Positions 37,371 to 50,331 of a stretch of DNA of 64,000 nucleotides are shown here, in pieces. Position 1 is the first letter of the stretch, and every line of letters starts with the position of its first letter. The stretch comes from Pleurocapsa sp. FMAR1 (GTDB lineage: Bacteria; Cyanobacteriota; Cyanobacteriia; Cyanobacteriales; Xenococcaceae): assembly GCF_963665995.1 (NCBI RefSeq), contig NZ_OY762512.1, forward strand, positions 3,286,001 to 3,350,000, given 5' to 3'. The notes under the pieces are model-generated. The model did not search any database and was not told the origin of the DNA. It worked only from the letters and a program-made list of their open reading frames with translations. The translations under genes were made by a program, and so were the position numbers.

Positions 37371-37471
37371 ACCTTTGGCTATAAAGTAGCAGCAAAAAAT
37401 ATCTTACTCTAGTTTTTAGATTATGGCGATCGCATCTTTACTCAGGTGTATTTTCCTTGTAATCTAGTTAT

Positions 37472-38764
37472 CTATTCCGTCCTGAACTTTACTGAGTCAG
37501 CATGAGAAGTCAAACCTTCTGCCTGAGCTAAAATTTGAATAGTGCTAGACATTTTTTTAAGAGCCGTAGGTGAATATTGAATTAGGCTCGAATGCTTCAT
37601 AAAGGTTTCTACTCCCAAGGCTGAAGCATAACGGGCAGCCCCCGACGTTGGCAGGGTATGATTAGGCCCTGCTAAATAGTCTCCAGTAGCTTCTGGAGTA
37701 GAGTTGCCGAGAAAAATCGCCCCTGCATGGCGGATTTTATCAATTAAGTCCCAAGGCTCTGCTATTTCTAGCTCTAAATGTTCGGGAGCAAACAAGTTTG
37801 AAAGCTCTGCTGCTTCGGCTAAGGAATTGACAATAACTATTAGACCATAATGAGCGATCGCCTTTTCGGTTAAGATCTTACGGGGATGATTGGCTAGCTG
37901 CTTGGTGACTTCCTGCTGCACTTGCTTTGCCAGGACAGGATCGGTAGTTATTAATATGGCAGCAGCCATCGGATCGTGTTCTGCCTGAGCCAACATATCG
38001 GCAGCAACGTAAATGGGGTTTGCCAGAGAGTCGGCAATAACTAATACTTCAGATGGTCCGGCTAGCGAGTCAATGCCCACAGTACCGTAAACCATTTTTT
38101 TAGCTAAGGTAACGTAGATATTTCCTGGTCCTGTTATTATATCAACCTGGGGAATAGTTTTTGTACCATAAGCCAATGCAGCTATAGCTTGCGCCCCCCC
38201 AATACGATAGATTTCTTCTACTCCTGCTTCTTGTGCAGCCACCAGCACCGCAGGGTTAATTTTGCCATCTTGACCAGGAGGAGTAACCATAACGATCTGA
38301 GGAACTTGTGCCACTTTAGCAGGAATAGCATTCATCAAGACTGTGCTAGGATAGGATGCTCTACCTCCAGGAACATACAGCCCTGCTCTATCTATGGGTG
38401 TATAGCGTTTGCCCAAAACTACGTTATCTTCTTCAAACTGTACCCAGGATTTGGGAACTCGCTGACGATGAAATGCTTCTATTTTCTGGCTGGCTAATTG
38501 AATAGCCCGCAGCAGATCTTTAGATATTTGCTGATAAGCAGCATCTAATTCTGAACCACTGACTCGCAATTGGTTGGCGGTGTATACTTGATGGTCAAAT
38601 TTTTCCGTATACTCAAGTAAAGCGCGATCGCCATTTTTTTTGACATTGGTGATAACTTCTCTAACCACAGCTTCCTTTGGCTGAATATCATCACCATTGT
38701 TGCGATCGCCAATACGCTTTAATTCCGCTTGTGCCTCACTTTGCCGATCAATTATTCGCAGCAT
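37472..38764 (-). CDS. hisD: Histidinol dehydrogenase
   Basis: A 430-residue enzyme from the ATG at 38764 (MLRIIDRQSEAQ); an ATG six codons upstream is possible. Visible: YTPIDRAGLYVPGGRASYPS, GPGNIYVTLAKK, AGPSEVLVIAD, AQAEHDPMAAAIL and GPNHTLPTSGAAR, which hold zinc and catalytic histidines. It performs the last two oxidation steps of histidine synthesis. It converges on clpB and is divergent from rpsT. Confidence 0.96.
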   Translation of the reverse strand: MLRIIDRQSEAQAELKRIGDRNNGDDIQPKEAVVREVITNVKKNGDRALLEYTEKFDHQVYTANQLRVSGSELDAAYQQISKDLLRAIQLASQKIEAFHRQRVPKSWVQFEEDNVVLGKRYTPIDRAGLYVPGGRASYPSTVLMNAIPAKVAQVPQIVMVTPPGQDGKINPAVLVAAQEAGVEEIYRIGGAQAIAALAYGTKTIPQVDIITGPGNIYVTLAKKMVYGTVGIDSLAGPSEVLVIADSLANPIYVAADMLAQAEHDPMAAAILITTDPVLAKQVQQEVTKQLANHPRKILTEKAIAHYGLIVIVNSLAEAAELSNLFAPEHLELEIAEPWDLIDKIRHAGAIFLGNSTPEATGDYLAGPNHTLPTSGAARYASALGVETFMKHSSLIQYSPTALKKMSSTIQILAQAEGLTSHADSVKFRTE

Positions 38765-38911
38765 CGAGATCCCCATGTCCATTTGAGCTAATATACAAGA
38801 GTAAGCTTTTGCTTCTAAAATTGCTACTATAAAAAATATAAATAAAAACGAAAACTTTTATAGCAATATACTCTTCTCTTAGCTTAACGTGAATCTATAT
38901 TTACTCGCCTG

Positions 38912-38952
38912 TTTCTCAACAAATTGCCAGCTTTAAGCAATTTGCTGAGAAA
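38912..38952. repeat. Strong hairpin between hisD and rpsT
   Basis: TTTCTCAACAAATTGC (38912-38927) and GCAATTTGCTGAGAAA (38937-38952) pair over 16 bases with one mismatch around a 9-nt loop. It is in the 318-bp gap between divergent genes and has no clean T-run on either side. It may be a leader structure for rpsT or a dispersed hairpin; no other feature was found in the gap. Confidence 0.5.
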
Positions 38953-39082
38953 CCCCAAATTATTTTTAATTTTGATTTTATCTTGACGGTATTTTTCAAT
39001 AATTGATATGATATACTGTAAAATCCGTCTTCTATATATACTTTCAAAATTACTTACAAAGTAAATCTCTGTTTTTAAAACT

Positions 39083-39373
39083 GTGGCTAATTCTAAATCG
39101 GCAATCAAACGTATCAGAACATCAGAGCGCAATCGCCTGCGTAATAAAACGTACAAGTCGGCGTTAAGAACTCTAACCAAAAAGTATTTTGGTGCGGTAG
39201 AAACCTACACAGCCGAACCAACTCCAGAAAATATGGAGGTCGTCAATCAAGCAATGTCCGCAGCCTACAGCAAAATCGACAAAGCCGTTAAGCGTAACGT
39301 GTTGCATCGAAATAATGGAGCTAGAAAAAAGGCTCGCATTGCTAGAGTTTTGAAAAAGGCAACGGTAGCTTAA
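39083..39373 (+). CDS. rpsT: 30S ribosomal protein S20
   Basis: A 96-residue basic protein from a GTG start: [20 protein letters not shown], then [16 protein letters not shown], and the conserved end [18 protein letters not shown]. It binds 16S rRNA early in small-subunit assembly. It heads the run rpsT-tatD-rpoB-rpoC1-rpoC2 found in many cyanobacteria. Confidence 0.97.
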   Translation: MANSKSAIKRIRTSERNRLRNKTYKSALRTLTKKYFGAVETYTAEPTPENMEVVNQAMSAAYSKIDKAVKRNVLHRNNGARKKARIARVLKKATVA

Positions 39374-39492
39374 TAGCTAGTAGTCTTAGTTGTTAAACAA
39401 AAATTTCTTTTTTGAGAGTTTATCTCAAGTTCGGGGTTGCTGACTCAGGTTAGTGGGCATAAAATTATCAAGCAAACAATACACCAATTTAA

Positions 39493-40284
39493 ATGCAGTT
39501 AATAGATACCCATGTACACATCAATTTCGATGTTTTTCAAGGGAATTTAGACTCGTTGAAGCAACGTTGGCAAGAAGCAGGTGTAGTTCATTTAGTACAC
39601 TCTTGTGTGAAACCAAACGAATTTCAGGGAATACAGTCCTTAGCGAATCGTTTTCCTGAATTGTCATTTGCAGTTGGCCTCCATCCTTTGGATGTAGATG
39701 AATGGCAAGCTGACACTGCTGGGCAAATTAAGAATTTGGCAGCGTCAGACCAGCGAGTGGTAGCTATTGGGGAAACGGGGTTAGACTTTTATAAAGCTGA
39801 TAACCAGTCAAAGCAAGTTTTGGCCTTACAAGCGCAACTAAGAGTAGCTAAAGAATTAAATAAACCCGTAATTATTCACTGTCGGGAGGCAGCGTCAAAG
39901 CTAAAAGATGTATTAACCGACTTTTGGGCAACAGAAGGTTCGGTAAATGGCGTAATGCACTGTTGGGGAGGAAACGAAATAGAAACAAGGTGGTTTTTAG
40001 ATCTAGGTTTTTATATCAGCTATAGCGGTATTGTCACTTTTAAAAACGCCAAGCAGGTTCAGGCAGCAGCCAAAATAGTCCCTAGCGATCGCTTATTGGT
40101 CGAAACAGACTGTCCTTTTCTAGCACCCGTACCCTGCCGAGGTAAAACCAACGAACCCTCTTATGTGCTGCACGTAGCTCAACAGGTGGCAAACCTGCGT
40201 CAGGCTTCAATTGAAACCATAGCCAAACAAACAACTGCCAATGCTTGTCGCTTATTTAATTTAAAGCTAGAAAACAAACCATAA
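39493..40284 (+). CDS. tatD: TatD-family metal-dependent DNase
   Basis: A 263-residue TIM-barrel hydrolase: [12 protein letters not shown] at the start, [33 protein letters not shown] and [17 protein letters not shown]. These provide the two-metal site. Family members are 3'-5' exonucleases and may act in DNA repair or tRNA quality control. It lies between rpsT and rpoB on the same strand. Confidence 0.93.
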   Translation: MQLIDTHVHINFDVFQGNLDSLKQRWQEAGVVHLVHSCVKPNEFQGIQSLANRFPELSFAVGLHPLDVDEWQADTAGQIKNLAASDQRVVAIGETGLDFYKADNQSKQVLALQAQLRVAKELNKPVIIHCREAASKLKDVLTDFWATEGSVNGVMHCWGGNEIETRWFLDLGFYISYSGIVTFKNAKQVQAAAKIVPSDRLLVETDCPFLAPVPCRGKTNEPSYVLHVAQQVANLRQASIETIAKQTTANACRLFNLKLENKP

Positions 40285-40366
40285 AACCAAAATTTAAGTT
40301 TAATTTATCATTGACCAGTTTTTTGACGAGCCGAAAAACTCAAACACATTACCAAGCATAATCTTC

Positions 40367-43300
40367 ATGAACAATCTGACTTATAATTTGCTACCAGACT
40401 TAATTGAAATTCAACGCTCTAGTTTTCGTTGGTTTCTAGAAGAAGGATTAATTGAAGAACTAAATAGTTTTTCTCCTATCACCGACTATACGGGTAAATT
40501 TGAGCTACATTTCATGGGTGAAAACTATCGGCTCAAAGAACCAAAATATTCGATGGAGGAAGCAAAACGCCGTGATAGTACCTACAACGTGCAGGTGTAT
40601 GTTCCTACTCGCCTGATCGATAAAGAAAGCGGTGAAATCAAAGAAATGGAGGTATTTATCGGTGATTTACCTCTAATGACCGATCGCGGCACGTTTATTA
40701 TTAACGGTGCAGAGAGGGTAATCGTCAACCAGATAGTGCGATCGCCTGGAGTATACTATAAAGCAGAGACTGATAAAAACGGTCGTCGCACCTATTCTGC
40801 TTCTTTGATTCCTAACCGTGGAGCTTGGTTAAAATTTGAAACCGATAAAAATGGTTTAGTTTGGGTCAGAATTGACAAGACTCGTAAACTTTCGGCTCAG
40901 GTATTGTTAAAGGCGATCGGCTTAAGTGATAATGAGATTCTCGATGGCATTCGTCATCCAGACTTTTATCAGAAGACTTTAGATAAAGAAGGCAATCCTA
41001 CAGAAGAAGAGGCATTGCTAGAGCTTTATCGTAAATTGCGTCCTGGTGAGCCTCCTACCGTCAGTGGTGGACAGCAGCTACTAGAATCCCGTTTCTTTGA
41101 TTCCAAACGCTATGACTTAGGGCGGGTTGGTCGCTATAAAATCAACAAAAAGCTCCGCCTGACTGTTCCTGATACTACTAGAGTTTTAACCACTACCGAT
41201 ATTTTGGCAGCAGTAGCCTATCTAATTAACTTAGAATTTGACGGTGGCAGCACTGATGATATTGACCACCTGGGAAACCGTCGGGTGCGTTCGGTAGGCG
41301 AACTGTTGCAGAATCAGGTCAGGGTCGGTTTAAACCGTTTAGAAAGAATAATTCGCGAACGGATGACGGTAAGTGAAGCAAATACCCTTACCCCCGCAGC
41401 TTTAGTTAACCCTAAACCATTAGTAGCAGCGATTAAAGAATTCTTTGGTTCTTCTCAGCTATCTCAGTTTATGGATCAAACCAATCCTTTGGCAGAGTTA
41501 ACTCACAAGCGTCGTTTATCAGCTTTAGGACCAGGGGGTTTAACTAGAGAGAGAGCAGGTTTTGCAGTACGAGATATTCACCCTACTCAGTATGGTCGTA
41601 TTTGCCCTGTCGAGACTCCTGAAGGACCAAATGCTGGTTTGATTGGTTCTTTGGCTACTTATGCTCGCGTTAATCCCTATGGTTTTATTGCCACTCCCTA
41701 TTATCGAGTCGAAAACGGTCGTGTATTGCGGGAAAATGAGCCTGTATATCTGACCGCCGATGAAGAAGACGATATGAGAGTTGCACCTGGGGACATAGCC
41801 ACCGATGACGATGGTTATATCTTGGGCGAGACAATTGCCATTCGTTATCGTCAAGAATTTTCAACTTGCGACTCTGAAGAAGTAGATTATGTCGCTATTT
41901 CTCCTGTACAGATAGTTTCTGTAGCCACTAGCTTGATTCCTTTTTTAGAACATGATGATGCTAACCGCGCCTTAATGGGTTCTAATATGCAGCGTCAGGC
42001 TGTGCCTTTGTTACGTCCAGAACGACCTCTTGTAGGAACTGGATTAGAAGCTCAAGCTGCTCGTGACTCAGGAATGGTAGTTGTATCTCGCACCCATGGG
42101 ATTGTTACCTATGTCGATGCTGAAGTAGTTAGAGTTAGGGTAGAAGAAGGTAACAATGGACTTTATGCCCCACAACCAGGACAAGAAATTACTTACAAAC
42201 TACAAAAATATCAGCGTTCTAACCAAGATACCTGTTTAAATCAGCGACCCTTAGTTTATGCAGGGGAAGACGTTGTGCCAGGGCAGGTGTTAGCAGATGG
42301 TTCTTCTACCGAAGGTGGAGAATTAGCTCTAGGACAAAATGTTCTGATCGCTTATATGCCCTGGGAAGGATATAACTATGAAGATGCGATTTTAATTAGC
42401 GAACGACTAGTTTATGACGATGTTTACACTAGTATTCACGTCGAAAAATTTGAAATTGAAGCTAGGCAAACCAAATTAGGACCAGAAGAAATCACTAGAG
42501 AGATTCCTAATGTTGGTGAAGATGCCCTACGCAACCTTGATGAGCGTGGCATTATTCACGTTGGTGCCTGGGTAGAAGCAGGAGAAATATTGGTAGGCAA
42601 GGTAACTCCCAAAGGAGAATCCGATCAACCCCCTGAAGAAAAACTACTTAGAGCAATTTTTGGAGAAAAAGCCAGAGACGTGCGGGATAATTCTCTAAGA
42701 GTTCCTAACGGTGAAAAAGGCAGAGTTGTAGACGTGCGCGTCTTTACTAGAGAACAAGGTGATGAACTACCTCCTGGTGCCAACATGGTTGTCAGAATCT
42801 ACGTAGCGCAAAAACGCAAGATTCAGGTAGGAGATAAAATGGCTGGTCGTCATGGTAATAAGGGAATTATTTCCCGCATTTTACCTATTGAAGATATGCC
42901 CTATTTACCTGATGGTACTCCCATTGATATTGCTCTTAATCCTTTGGGTGTTCCCTCACGGATGAATGTCGGACAGGTATTTGAGTGTCTCTTGGGTTGG
43001 GCTGGTGAAAACCTAGCTATGCGCTTTAAAATGATGCCTTTTGATGAAATGTATGGCAAAGAAGCATCAAGAGAAACAGTACATGGCAAAATCCAGGATG
43101 CTGCCAAGAAACCAGGTAAATCTTGGGTCTATGACGAGCAAAATCCTGGCAAAATTCAGGTATTTGATGGACGCACGGGCGAAGCATTTGATCGACCTGT
43201 AACGATAGGTCAAGCATATATGCTCAAGTTAGTTCACCTTGTAGATGATAAGATTCATGCTCGTTCAACTGGTCCTTATTCTCTAGTTACTCAACAGCCT

Positions 43301-43678
43301 CTTGGCGGTAAAGCGCAACAAGGTGGACAAAGATTTGGAGAAATGGAGGTATGGGCGTTAGAAGCTTATGGTGCAGCCTATACTCTGCAAGAACTGTTAA
43401 CGGTTAAATCCGATGATATGCAGGGACGAAACGAAGCCCTAAATTCGATTGTCAAAGGAAAACCAATTCCTCGTCCTGGTACACCAGAATCCTTCAAAGT
43501 GTTGATGCGAGAACTACAGTCCTTGGGCTTAGATATTGCGGTACATAAACTTGAAGCTTTAGACGATGGTAGCAGCCGTGATGTGGAAGTAGATTTAATG
43601 GCAGATACTCCTCGTCGCACTCCTAACCGACCTACTTACGAATCTCTGCAACGAGATGAAAGCATTGAAGAAGTCTAG
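40367..43678 (+). CDS. rpoB: RNA polymerase subunit beta
   Basis: A 1103-residue subunit starting [20 protein letters not shown]. Typical blocks: [33 protein letters not shown]-like stretch at [36 protein letters not shown] and [20 protein letters not shown]. It forms half of the catalytic cleft and the rifampicin pocket. The length is typical for cyanobacteria. rpoC1 follows after 100 bp. Confidence 0.99.
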   Translation: MNNLTYNLLPDLIEIQRSSFRWFLEEGLIEELNSFSPITDYTGKFELHFMGENYRLKEPKYSMEEAKRRDSTYNVQVYVPTRLIDKESGEIKEMEVFIGDLPLMTDRGTFIINGAERVIVNQIVRSPGVYYKAETDKNGRRTYSASLIPNRGAWLKFETDKNGLVWVRIDKTRKLSAQVLLKAIGLSDNEILDGIRHPDFYQKTLDKEGNPTEEEALLELYRKLRPGEPPTVSGGQQLLESRFFDSKRYDLGRVGRYKINKKLRLTVPDTTRVLTTTDILAAVAYLINLEFDGGSTDDIDHLGNRRVRSVGELLQNQVRVGLNRLERIIRERMTVSEANTLTPAALVNPKPLVAAIKEFFGSSQLSQFMDQTNPLAELTHKRRLSALGPGGLTRERAGFAVRDIHPTQYGRICPVETPEGPNAGLIGSLATYARVNPYGFIATPYYRVENGRVLRENEPVYLTADEEDDMRVAPGDIATDDDGYILGETIAIRYRQEFSTCDSEEVDYVAISPVQIVSVATSLIPFLEHDDANRALMGSNMQRQAVPLLRPERPLVGTGLEAQAARDSGMVVVSRTHGIVTYVDAEVVRVRVEEGNNGLYAPQPGQEITYKLQKYQRSNQDTCLNQRPLVYAGEDVVPGQVLADGSSTEGGELALGQNVLIAYMPWEGYNYEDAILISERLVYDDVYTSIHVEKFEIEARQTKLGPEEITREIPNVGEDALRNLDERGIIHVGAWVEAGEILVGKVTPKGESDQPPEEKLLRAIFGEKARDVRDNSLRVPNGEKGRVVDVRVFTREQGDELPPGANMVVRIYVAQKRKIQVGDKMAGRHGNKGIISRILPIEDMPYLPDGTPIDIALNPLGVPSRMNVGQVFECLLGWAGENLAMRFKMMPFDEMYGKEASRETVHGKIQDAAKKPGKSWVYDEQNPGKIQVFDGRTGEAFDRPVTIGQAYMLKLVHLVDDKIHARSTGPYSLVTQQPLGGKAQQGGQRFGEMEVWALEAYGAAYTLQELLTVKSDDMQGRNEALNSIVKGKPIPRPGTPESFKVLMRELQSLGLDIAVHKLEALDDGSSRDVEVDLMADTPRRTPNRPTYESLQRDESIEEV

Positions 43679-43778
43679 TAAAGGATAAGAGATGGAGGAC
43701 GAGGAAAATGATTTTTCTGCCTCCATTTGCGATCGAATAGCTTTTTTCATTCCCAGAACCTTTAATTCCTAGCCAATA

Positions 43779-45662
43779 ATGAGAAACCAGATAGAACAAA
43801 GATTCGATTACGTTAAAATTGGTATTGCCTCTCCTGAGAGAATTCGCCAGTGGGGAGAAAGAACTCTACCTAACGGTCAATTAGTTGGGGAAGTGACTAA
43901 GCCCGAAACGATTAATTATCGTACCCTAAAGCCAGAGATGGATGGGTTATTTTGCGAACGCATTTTTGGACCCGCCAAAGATTGGGAATGTCACTGTGGT
44001 AAGTATAAGCGAGTGCGCCATCGTGGAATTGTCTGCGAACGCTGCGGAGTTGAGGTAACTGAATCACGAGTACGCCGTCATCGCATGGGCTATATTAAGC
44101 TGGCTGCGCCTGTTACTCACGTTTGGTATCTCAAGGGTATTCCTAGCTACTTGAGTATTTTGCTGGATATGCCTTTACGAGATGTAGAGCAGGTGGTTTA
44201 CTTTAATGCTTATGTAGTCCTCGATCCTGGTAATGCGGGTAACTTATCTGCCAAGCAACTTTTAACCGAAGATCAGTGGATTGAAATTGAGGATCAGCTT
44301 TATAGTGAGGACTCGGAATTAGTTGGGGTCGAGGTTGGTATCGGTGCAGAAGCAGTACAAAGACTTTTAGAAGAAGTTGCTTTAGAAGAAGAAGCAGAAA
44401 AGCTAAGAGAACAAATCGCCGAAGCCAAAGGACAAAAAAGAGCCAAGCTAATTAAGCGTCTACGGGTAATTGATAACTTCGTGGCTACTGGTTCTCGTCC
44501 AGAATGGATGGTATTAAATGCTATTCCCGTAATTCCTCCAGATTTGCGTCCGATGGTGCAGTTAGATGGTGGTCGCTTTGCCACTTCTGACCTGAATGAT
44601 CTTTATCGTCGAGTAATAAACCGTAATAACCGTTTAGCCAGACTGCAAGAAATTCTCGCTCCAGAAATTATTGTCCGTAATGAGAAACGGATGCTGCAAG
44701 AGGCAGTAGATGCCTTAATTGATAACGGTCGTCGTGGTCGTACTGTAGTTGGGGCAAATAACCGCCCTCTTAAATCTCTATCGGACATTATTGAAGGAAA
44801 ACAAGGGCGTTTTCGTCAGAACTTGTTAGGTAAGCGGGTTGACTATTCAGGACGTTCGGTAATTGTGGTTGGACCGAAACTAAAGATTTATCAGTGTGGT
44901 TTGCCAAGAGAAATGGCGATCGAATTATTCCAACCTTTTGTAATCCACCGTCTGATTAATAGTGGCATGGTGAACAACATCAAAGCTGCTAAAAAACTAA
45001 TTCAGCGTAACGATTCTAGCGTTTATGAAGTATTGAAAGAGGTGATTACTGGGCATCCAGTGATGTTAAACCGCGCACCAACGCTTCACCGCTTGGGAAT
45101 TCAGGCATTTGAGCCAATTTTAGTAGAGGGTAGAGCCATTCAACTCCATCCTCTTGTATGTCCTGCCTTTAACGCTGACTTTGACGGTGACCAAATGGCG
45201 GTTCACGTACCTTTGTCTTTAGAGGCACAGGCAGAAGCTCGATTACTAATGTTGGCTTGTCATAATATTCTGTCTCCCGCTACAGGAAGACCAATTGTGG
45301 CACCATCTCAGGACATGGTTTTGGGCTGCTACTATCTAACGGCGGAAAATCCTAATGCTTTAAAAGGTAAAGGTCGTCGTTTTGGCAACTTAGAGGATGC
45401 TGTCAAAGCCTATGAACAAGGACAGGTAGATATTCATGCCCGTGTTTGGCTCAGGTATGACGGAGAAGTAGAAACAGAAGAACCAGATACTGAAATTATA
45501 GAAACAGAAGATTTAGCTGATGGCAGCAAGATTGAATATTATCGTCAAAGATTTGTCAGGAAGTCGGCTCAAGGAGAAGAAATTGCTCAGTATATAGACA
45601 CTACTATCGGTCGAATTATTTATAACCAGACGGTACAAGAGGCTTTGACTGCTATGGTATAG
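43779..45662 (+). CDS. rpoC1: RNA polymerase subunit gamma (N-terminal part of beta')
   Basis: A 627-residue subunit, the N-terminal third of bacterial beta', separate in cyanobacteria and plastids. It has a zinc site in [19 protein letters not shown], the clamp/lid region, and the catalytic magnesium motif [12 protein letters not shown] with three aspartates. rpoC2 follows after 61 bp. Confidence 0.99.
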   Translation: MRNQIEQRFDYVKIGIASPERIRQWGERTLPNGQLVGEVTKPETINYRTLKPEMDGLFCERIFGPAKDWECHCGKYKRVRHRGIVCERCGVEVTESRVRRHRMGYIKLAAPVTHVWYLKGIPSYLSILLDMPLRDVEQVVYFNAYVVLDPGNAGNLSAKQLLTEDQWIEIEDQLYSEDSELVGVEVGIGAEAVQRLLEEVALEEEAEKLREQIAEAKGQKRAKLIKRLRVIDNFVATGSRPEWMVLNAIPVIPPDLRPMVQLDGGRFATSDLNDLYRRVINRNNRLARLQEILAPEIIVRNEKRMLQEAVDALIDNGRRGRTVVGANNRPLKSLSDIIEGKQGRFRQNLLGKRVDYSGRSVIVVGPKLKIYQCGLPREMAIELFQPFVIHRLINSGMVNNIKAAKKLIQRNDSSVYEVLKEVITGHPVMLNRAPTLHRLGIQAFEPILVEGRAIQLHPLVCPAFNADFDGDQMAVHVPLSLEAQAEARLLMLACHNILSPATGRPIVAPSQDMVLGCYYLTAENPNALKGKGRRFGNLEDAVKAYEQGQVDIHARVWLRYDGEVETEEPDTEIIETEDLADGSKIEYYRQRFVRKSAQGEEIAQYIDTTIGRIIYNQTVQEALTAMV

Positions 45663-45723
45663 GCGTAACTTTTACCCCCTAAAAACTCAAAAATTTTAAT
45701 AGCTAAGAACAGAAAAATCAGAC

Positions 45724-48700
45724 ATGAAATTTTATAACCACATCGTTGATAAAGGTCGTCTAAAAAAACTGATGGCTTCGGCTTTTACAGAGTATGGTTC
45801 GGCTCATAGCGCAACCGTTGCAGATTCTCTCAAAGAACTTGGCTTTCGTTATGCGACGGTGGCTGGAGTGTCTATTAGCGTAGACGACCTGAAAGTACCG
45901 CCTATTAAAGCTGAAATGCTCGAAGCAGCAGAGGTGGAAATTAGAGAGACAGAGGAACGTTATGCTCGCGGAGAAATCACAGAAGTTGAGCGTTTTCAAA
46001 AGGTAATTGATACCTGGACGAGTACCTCAGAAAACCTCAAAAATGAGGTGGTAACCAATTTCCGGGCTACGGATCCTCTTAATTCCGTCTACATGATGGC
46101 TTTTAGCGGAGCGCGAGGTAACTTATCTCAGGTGCGCCAGCTTGTAGGAATGCGGGGTTTGATGGCCGATCCTCAAGGGGAAATTATTGACTTACCAATT
46201 AAAACTAATTTCCGTGAAGGATTAACCGTAACTGAATATATTATTTCTTCCTATGGAGCAAGAAAAGGGCTGGTAGATACAGCACTGCGTACTGCTGACT
46301 CTGGCTATTTAACCCGACGTTTAGTAGATGTCTCTCAAGACGTAATTGTTAGAGAAATCGATTGTGGTACTGAGCGAGGCATTAGTTTAAAGGCGATGAT
46401 GGATGGCGATCGCACTTTAATTCAGCTATCAGATCGTCTTTTAGGTAGAGTTCTGGCTGAAGACGCAGTAGAAAAGAAAACTAAACAAGTAATTGCTACT
46501 CGTAATCAAGATATTGACCACGATTTGGCGCAAGAAATAGGCGATCGCGTTGAGGAGGTGATGGTACGTTCTCCTCTTACCTGTCAGGCTGCTCGTTCTG
46601 TATGTCAAAAATGCTACGGCTGGAGTTTAGCACACGGACATATGGTAGATATGGGAGAAGCAGTGGGTATTATTGCTGCCCAATCTATTGGTGAACCTGG
46701 AACTCAGTTAACCATGCGTACTTTCCATACAGGAGGAGTATTTACGGGAGAAGTAGCCCGTCAAATCCGTGCTAAATCTGACGGTACGGTCAAGTTTGGT
46801 AAAGGATTAAGTACCCGTGCAATTCGCACCCGTCACGGTGATGAAAGAAATCAGGTAGAAACCATCGGTGACATTTTGCTAGTTCCTCATAAAGGTAAAA
46901 CGGTAAATACTGCCTTAACCGCTGCTTCTTTGATTTATGTAGAAGACGGAGAAGAAGTCAAGAAAGGTCAGCTATTAGTCGAAGTAGCAAAAGTACAGGT
47001 ACAAAAATCTACAGAAAAAGCAGCCAAAGACGTAACTTCCGATTTAGCGGGAGAAGTTTTGTTTGCTGACCTTGTACCTGAAGACAAAAAAGATCGTCAA
47101 GGAAATACGACCCGTATAGCTCAAAGAGGAGGACTGCTTTGGGTATTATCAGGAGAAGTATATAACCTACTCCCTGGTGCCGAAGCCTTGGTGAAAAACG
47201 GCGATAAAGTTAAGCCAGGAGATTTACTAGCTCAAACTCGACTTACTGCTGCTAATGGTGGTGTGGTCAGAATGATTACCGATAGCCGTGAAATAGAAAT
47301 TGTGACTGCATCTGTGTCTTTGGATCAAGCCAAAGTCAAGGTTGAAAGCGATGGTGGTCGCGAGCAGTATATTATCTACACTGCCGACGAGCGCAAATTC
47401 TTACTCAAAGCCACTCCTGGCACAAAAGTACAGAATGGTCAGATCGTTGCTGAATTGATTGACGATCGCTATCGTACAGAAACAGGGGGAATTATCAAAT
47501 ATGGTGGTATCACCATTGGTAAAGGTAATCGTAAACAGGGTTACGAAATTGAAAAAGGTGGGACTTTACTATGGATTCCTGAAGAAAGCCACGAAGTAAA
47601 CAAAGATATTTCGCTGCTAATTGTTGAAGACGGCGAATATGTTGAAGCTGGCGCAGAAGTAGTCAAAGATGTCTTTTGTCAATCTTCGGGTATTGTCGAA
47701 GTGGTGCAGAAAAACGACATCCTTAGAGAAATAATTATTAAGCCAGGGGAAATTCATCAATTAGAGGACACTAAAAGCGAATGGCATGAGCAGCTAATTC
47801 AGCCAGGTACAGAGGTTTTGCCTGGAGTAATAGTTTCAGAACAAAGATATGGAGAAGTTGTCGAAAGTACTGAAGGACCAGCTTTAATTCTCCGTCCTGT
47901 CCGAGAATTTGAAGTAGCAGATGAACCTTCTATTCCTTCTCAAGCATCTATTAATCAAGATGATGGTCGTCAAATAGAATTACGCTCAGTCCAAAGAATC
48001 TTTTATAAAGATGGCGAAAGAGTAAAATCTGTCAATAGCCTGTCTTTAATTAGTACCCTGTTAATCCTAGAGATCGAAACCAGCCAACAAAGCGATATCA
48101 TCGCCAATCTAAGCGCAGATATCGAGTTGCAGCCAGAGGAAGACGATCCAGATACTAAACGATTACAGATGGTTATCTTAGAATCTTTAGTACTCAGAAG
48201 AGATACTGATGTAGATCCTCATAGTGGTGATGTAGAAACTAAAGTTTTGGTCACGGACGGCGAAGAAATTGTCAAAGGTGCAACTATCGCTCGAACTGAA
48301 ATTCAGTGTAGATCTACTGGAGAAGTACAGGGGATACGTGAAGGAGCAGAAGCTATTCGCCGTATTTTAATTGTCCGAGAAAGCGATGTGGTTACACATG
48401 AATTAAACATAGCCAAAAGCGCCTGTGACTTTAAAGAAAGAGATCTATTAGTATCTGGTACTCAACTGGCTGAGGGAGTCAAATTAGAACAATCAGGACA
48501 GGTAATTGGATTAACAGAGACAGCGGGCAAAACCACTGCGGTTCTTCGTCATACTCGTCCTTATCGTGTATCTCAAGGAGCAGTATTACATATCGATCAT
48601 GGTGATTTAGTACAGCGTGGCGATAACTTAGTGCTGCTGGTGTTTGAACGTTCTAAAACAGGGGATATTATTCAAGGTTTACCCCGTATTGAAGAACTTC

Positions 48701-49650
48701 TAGAAGCGCGTAAACCAAAAGAAGGCTGTATCCTCAGCCGTAGCTCTGGAGTATGCCAGGTAGTCTACGAAGAAAATGAAACCGTAGATGTCAAAATCAT
48801 GGAAGATGATGGGGTAGTCAGTGATTATCCGATTAAACCTGGACAAAACGCCATTGTCAGCGATGGACAAGTTGTTGAAGCTGGTGAACCATTAACTGAT
48901 GGTCCTGCCAATCCGCACGAAATCTTGGAGACTCACTTCAATTTTCATCTACCCGAAAAAGGTTGTTATGGAGCGTCTTTAATTGGTTTACAAAAAGCCC
49001 AGCTATTCTTAGTTCGTCAGGTACAGTCTGTATACCAAAGCCAAGGAATTGATATCTCTGATAAACATATTGAGGTCATCGTCAGACAAATGACTGCCAA
49101 GGTCAGAATCGATGATGGAGGAGATACAATTATTCTGCCTGGAGAGCTTTTGGAATTGAGCCAGATTGAACAAGTTAACGAGGCAATGTCTATTACTGGT
49201 GGTGCGCCAGCGCAATATACTCCTGTACTGCTAGGTATCACCAAAGCTTCTTTGAATACCGATAGCTTCATCTCCGCAGCCTCTTTCCAAGAAACAACTA
49301 GGGTCTTGACTGAGGCAGCTATTGAAGGTAAGTCTGATTGGCTTAGAGGCTTGAAAGAAAACGTAATTATTGGTCGTCTGATTCCTGCTGGGACTGGTTT
49401 TAATATTCACGATGATCCTATGGGTGGTCGTAGTGATGCAGATTCTGGGATGCAGAATAGTGCAGTGTATGGCTATGGTGAGGATTTTGAATCTTATCGC
49501 TTGGCCGAAGAGCTAAATGGAGGTTCAGATAATACTCCCCGTCGCTCTTACAAAAACTTGAGTGATGATGAAAATGTCATCTTAGATGATAAATCAGCCA
49601 GAGCATATACAGGCTTTGATGCTTCAGAGAGAGCAGCAGAAGAGGAATAA
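45724..49650 (+). CDS. rpoC2: RNA polymerase subunit beta' (C-terminal part)
   Basis: A 1308-residue subunit. It begins [20 protein letters not shown], with the bridge helix and trigger loop region ([36 protein letters not shown]), a zinc-ligand run [14 protein letters not shown], and [17 protein letters not shown] large cyanobacteria-specific insertion of sandwich-barrel hybrid motif repeats sits within the trigger loop (about residues 340-980). It completes the core enzyme with RpoC1. Confidence 0.99.
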   Translation: MKFYNHIVDKGRLKKLMASAFTEYGSAHSATVADSLKELGFRYATVAGVSISVDDLKVPPIKAEMLEAAEVEIRETEERYARGEITEVERFQKVIDTWTSTSENLKNEVVTNFRATDPLNSVYMMAFSGARGNLSQVRQLVGMRGLMADPQGEIIDLPIKTNFREGLTVTEYIISSYGARKGLVDTALRTADSGYLTRRLVDVSQDVIVREIDCGTERGISLKAMMDGDRTLIQLSDRLLGRVLAEDAVEKKTKQVIATRNQDIDHDLAQEIGDRVEEVMVRSPLTCQAARSVCQKCYGWSLAHGHMVDMGEAVGIIAAQSIGEPGTQLTMRTFHTGGVFTGEVARQIRAKSDGTVKFGKGLSTRAIRTRHGDERNQVETIGDILLVPHKGKTVNTALTAASLIYVEDGEEVKKGQLLVEVAKVQVQKSTEKAAKDVTSDLAGEVLFADLVPEDKKDRQGNTTRIAQRGGLLWVLSGEVYNLLPGAEALVKNGDKVKPGDLLAQTRLTAANGGVVRMITDSREIEIVTASVSLDQAKVKVESDGGREQYIIYTADERKFLLKATPGTKVQNGQIVAELIDDRYRTETGGIIKYGGITIGKGNRKQGYEIEKGGTLLWIPEESHEVNKDISLLIVEDGEYVEAGAEVVKDVFCQSSGIVEVVQKNDILREIIIKPGEIHQLEDTKSEWHEQLIQPGTEVLPGVIVSEQRYGEVVESTEGPALILRPVREFEVADEPSIPSQASINQDDGRQIELRSVQRIFYKDGERVKSVNSLSLISTLLILEIETSQQSDIIANLSADIELQPEEDDPDTKRLQMVILESLVLRRDTDVDPHSGDVETKVLVTDGEEIVKGATIARTEIQCRSTGEVQGIREGAEAIRRILIVRESDVVTHELNIAKSACDFKERDLLVSGTQLAEGVKLEQSGQVIGLTETAGKTTAVLRHTRPYRVSQGAVLHIDHGDLVQRGDNLVLLVFERSKTGDIIQGLPRIEELLEARKPKEGCILSRSSGVCQVVYEENETVDVKIMEDDGVVSDYPIKPGQNAIVSDGQVVEAGEPLTDGPANPHEILETHFNFHLPEKGCYGASLIGLQKAQLFLVRQVQSVYQSQGIDISDKHIEVIVRQMTAKVRIDDGGDTIILPGELLELSQIEQVNEAMSITGGAPAQYTPVLLGITKASLNTDSFISAASFQETTRVLTEAAIEGKSDWLRGLKENVIIGRLIPAGTGFNIHDDPMGGRSDADSGMQNSAVYGYGEDFESYRLAEELNGGSDNTPRRSYKNLSDDENVILDDKSARAYTGFDASERAAEEE

Positions 49651-49800
49651 ATATTGATTGGGCTTGTTTACCATAAATTTGTCCAATATCATCAACTTTT
49701 AGCAGCGATGTAGTGATAATAAGAGAAATCTTAAAAACATCACGGCATCGCTTTTTTGCTGCTGGTCTATTTACAATAAAAGAATATTTGCTCAGGACTC

Positions 49801-49880
49801 AATACTTCTCGTCTAATAATTATAATTACCTACTATTTATTACTCGACCGATCAATAATAAAATTGAAACGAGAAGTATT
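49801..49880. repeat. 12-bp inverted repeat downstream of rpoC2
   Basis: AATACTTCTCGT (49801-49812) and ACGAGAAGTATT (49869-49880) are exact inverted copies 56 bp apart in the 273-bp gap between rpoC2 and the metal sensor gene. It may be a small mobile-element relic or a long-loop hairpin. The 72-codon frame over it is not credible as a gene. Confidence 0.5.
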
Positions 49881-49923
49881 AATTTGGGACGATTATATTT
49901 TCCCAAGAAATTGCTGAAATTTT

Positions 49924-50262
49924 ATGATTAAAAGAGCGTATCATTCCCCATCTTCACCAACAGCTAATAGTAAGTCAGAAATTCATCCCCATGTTCACAG
50001 TGATGAATCTTTAAAGAAAATTATTAATCGTTTATCTCGTATCGAAGGTCATGTTCGGGGAATTAAAACGATGGTTCGGGAACATCGTCCTTGTCCAGAA
50101 GTCCTAGATCAAATAGCAGCGGTAAAAGGAGCAATATCTAGTGTGGCTAAGATTGTTTTAGAAGAGCATTTAGATGAGTGCTTGACCAACGCTGTTGACA
50201 AAGGAAACTTAGAGGTGGAAATTAGAGAATTGAAAAACTCCCTCAATCGATTTTTATCATAG
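49924..50262 (+). CDS. CsoR/RcnR-family metal-sensing repressor (InrS-like)
   Basis: A 112-residue helical repressor with LKKIINRLSRIEGHVRGIKT and MVREHRPCPEVLDQIAAVKG. The ligand pattern is Cys in RPCPEV, then His and Cys in EEHLDECL, plus a His-rich N-terminus (HPHVHSDES). This resembles the nickel sensor InrS of Synechocystis, but copper (CsoR) or formaldehyde (FrmR) sensing cannot be excluded. No metal exporter gene is next to it. Confidence 0.85.
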   Translation: MIKRAYHSPSSPTANSKSEIHPHVHSDESLKKIINRLSRIEGHVRGIKTMVREHRPCPEVLDQIAAVKGAISSVAKIVLEEHLDECLTNAVDKGNLEVEIRELKNSLNRFLS

Positions 50263-50312
50263 TCTGATGATGGTCGAGGATGGGCTTTGATTCAATCCCC
50301 CGATAGAGGTTG

Positions 50313-50318
50313 TATAAT
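50313..50318 (+). promoter_or_regulatory. Likely -10 element of the CAP/PPC gene
   Basis: A consensus TATAAT lies 13 bp before the ATG at 50332. It falls inside the longer open frame from 50287, which argues for the downstream start and a very short leader. Confidence 0.4.
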
Positions 50319-50331
50319 ATACAAAACTAAG

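Noticed and set aside
38884-39180. Minus-strand frame of 98 codons
   Set aside because: It runs antisense into rpsT and through a hairpin; the composition is not protein-like.
49713-49931. Frame of 72 codons after rpoC2
   Set aside because: It spans an inverted repeat and overlaps the start of the metal-sensor gene; no family features.
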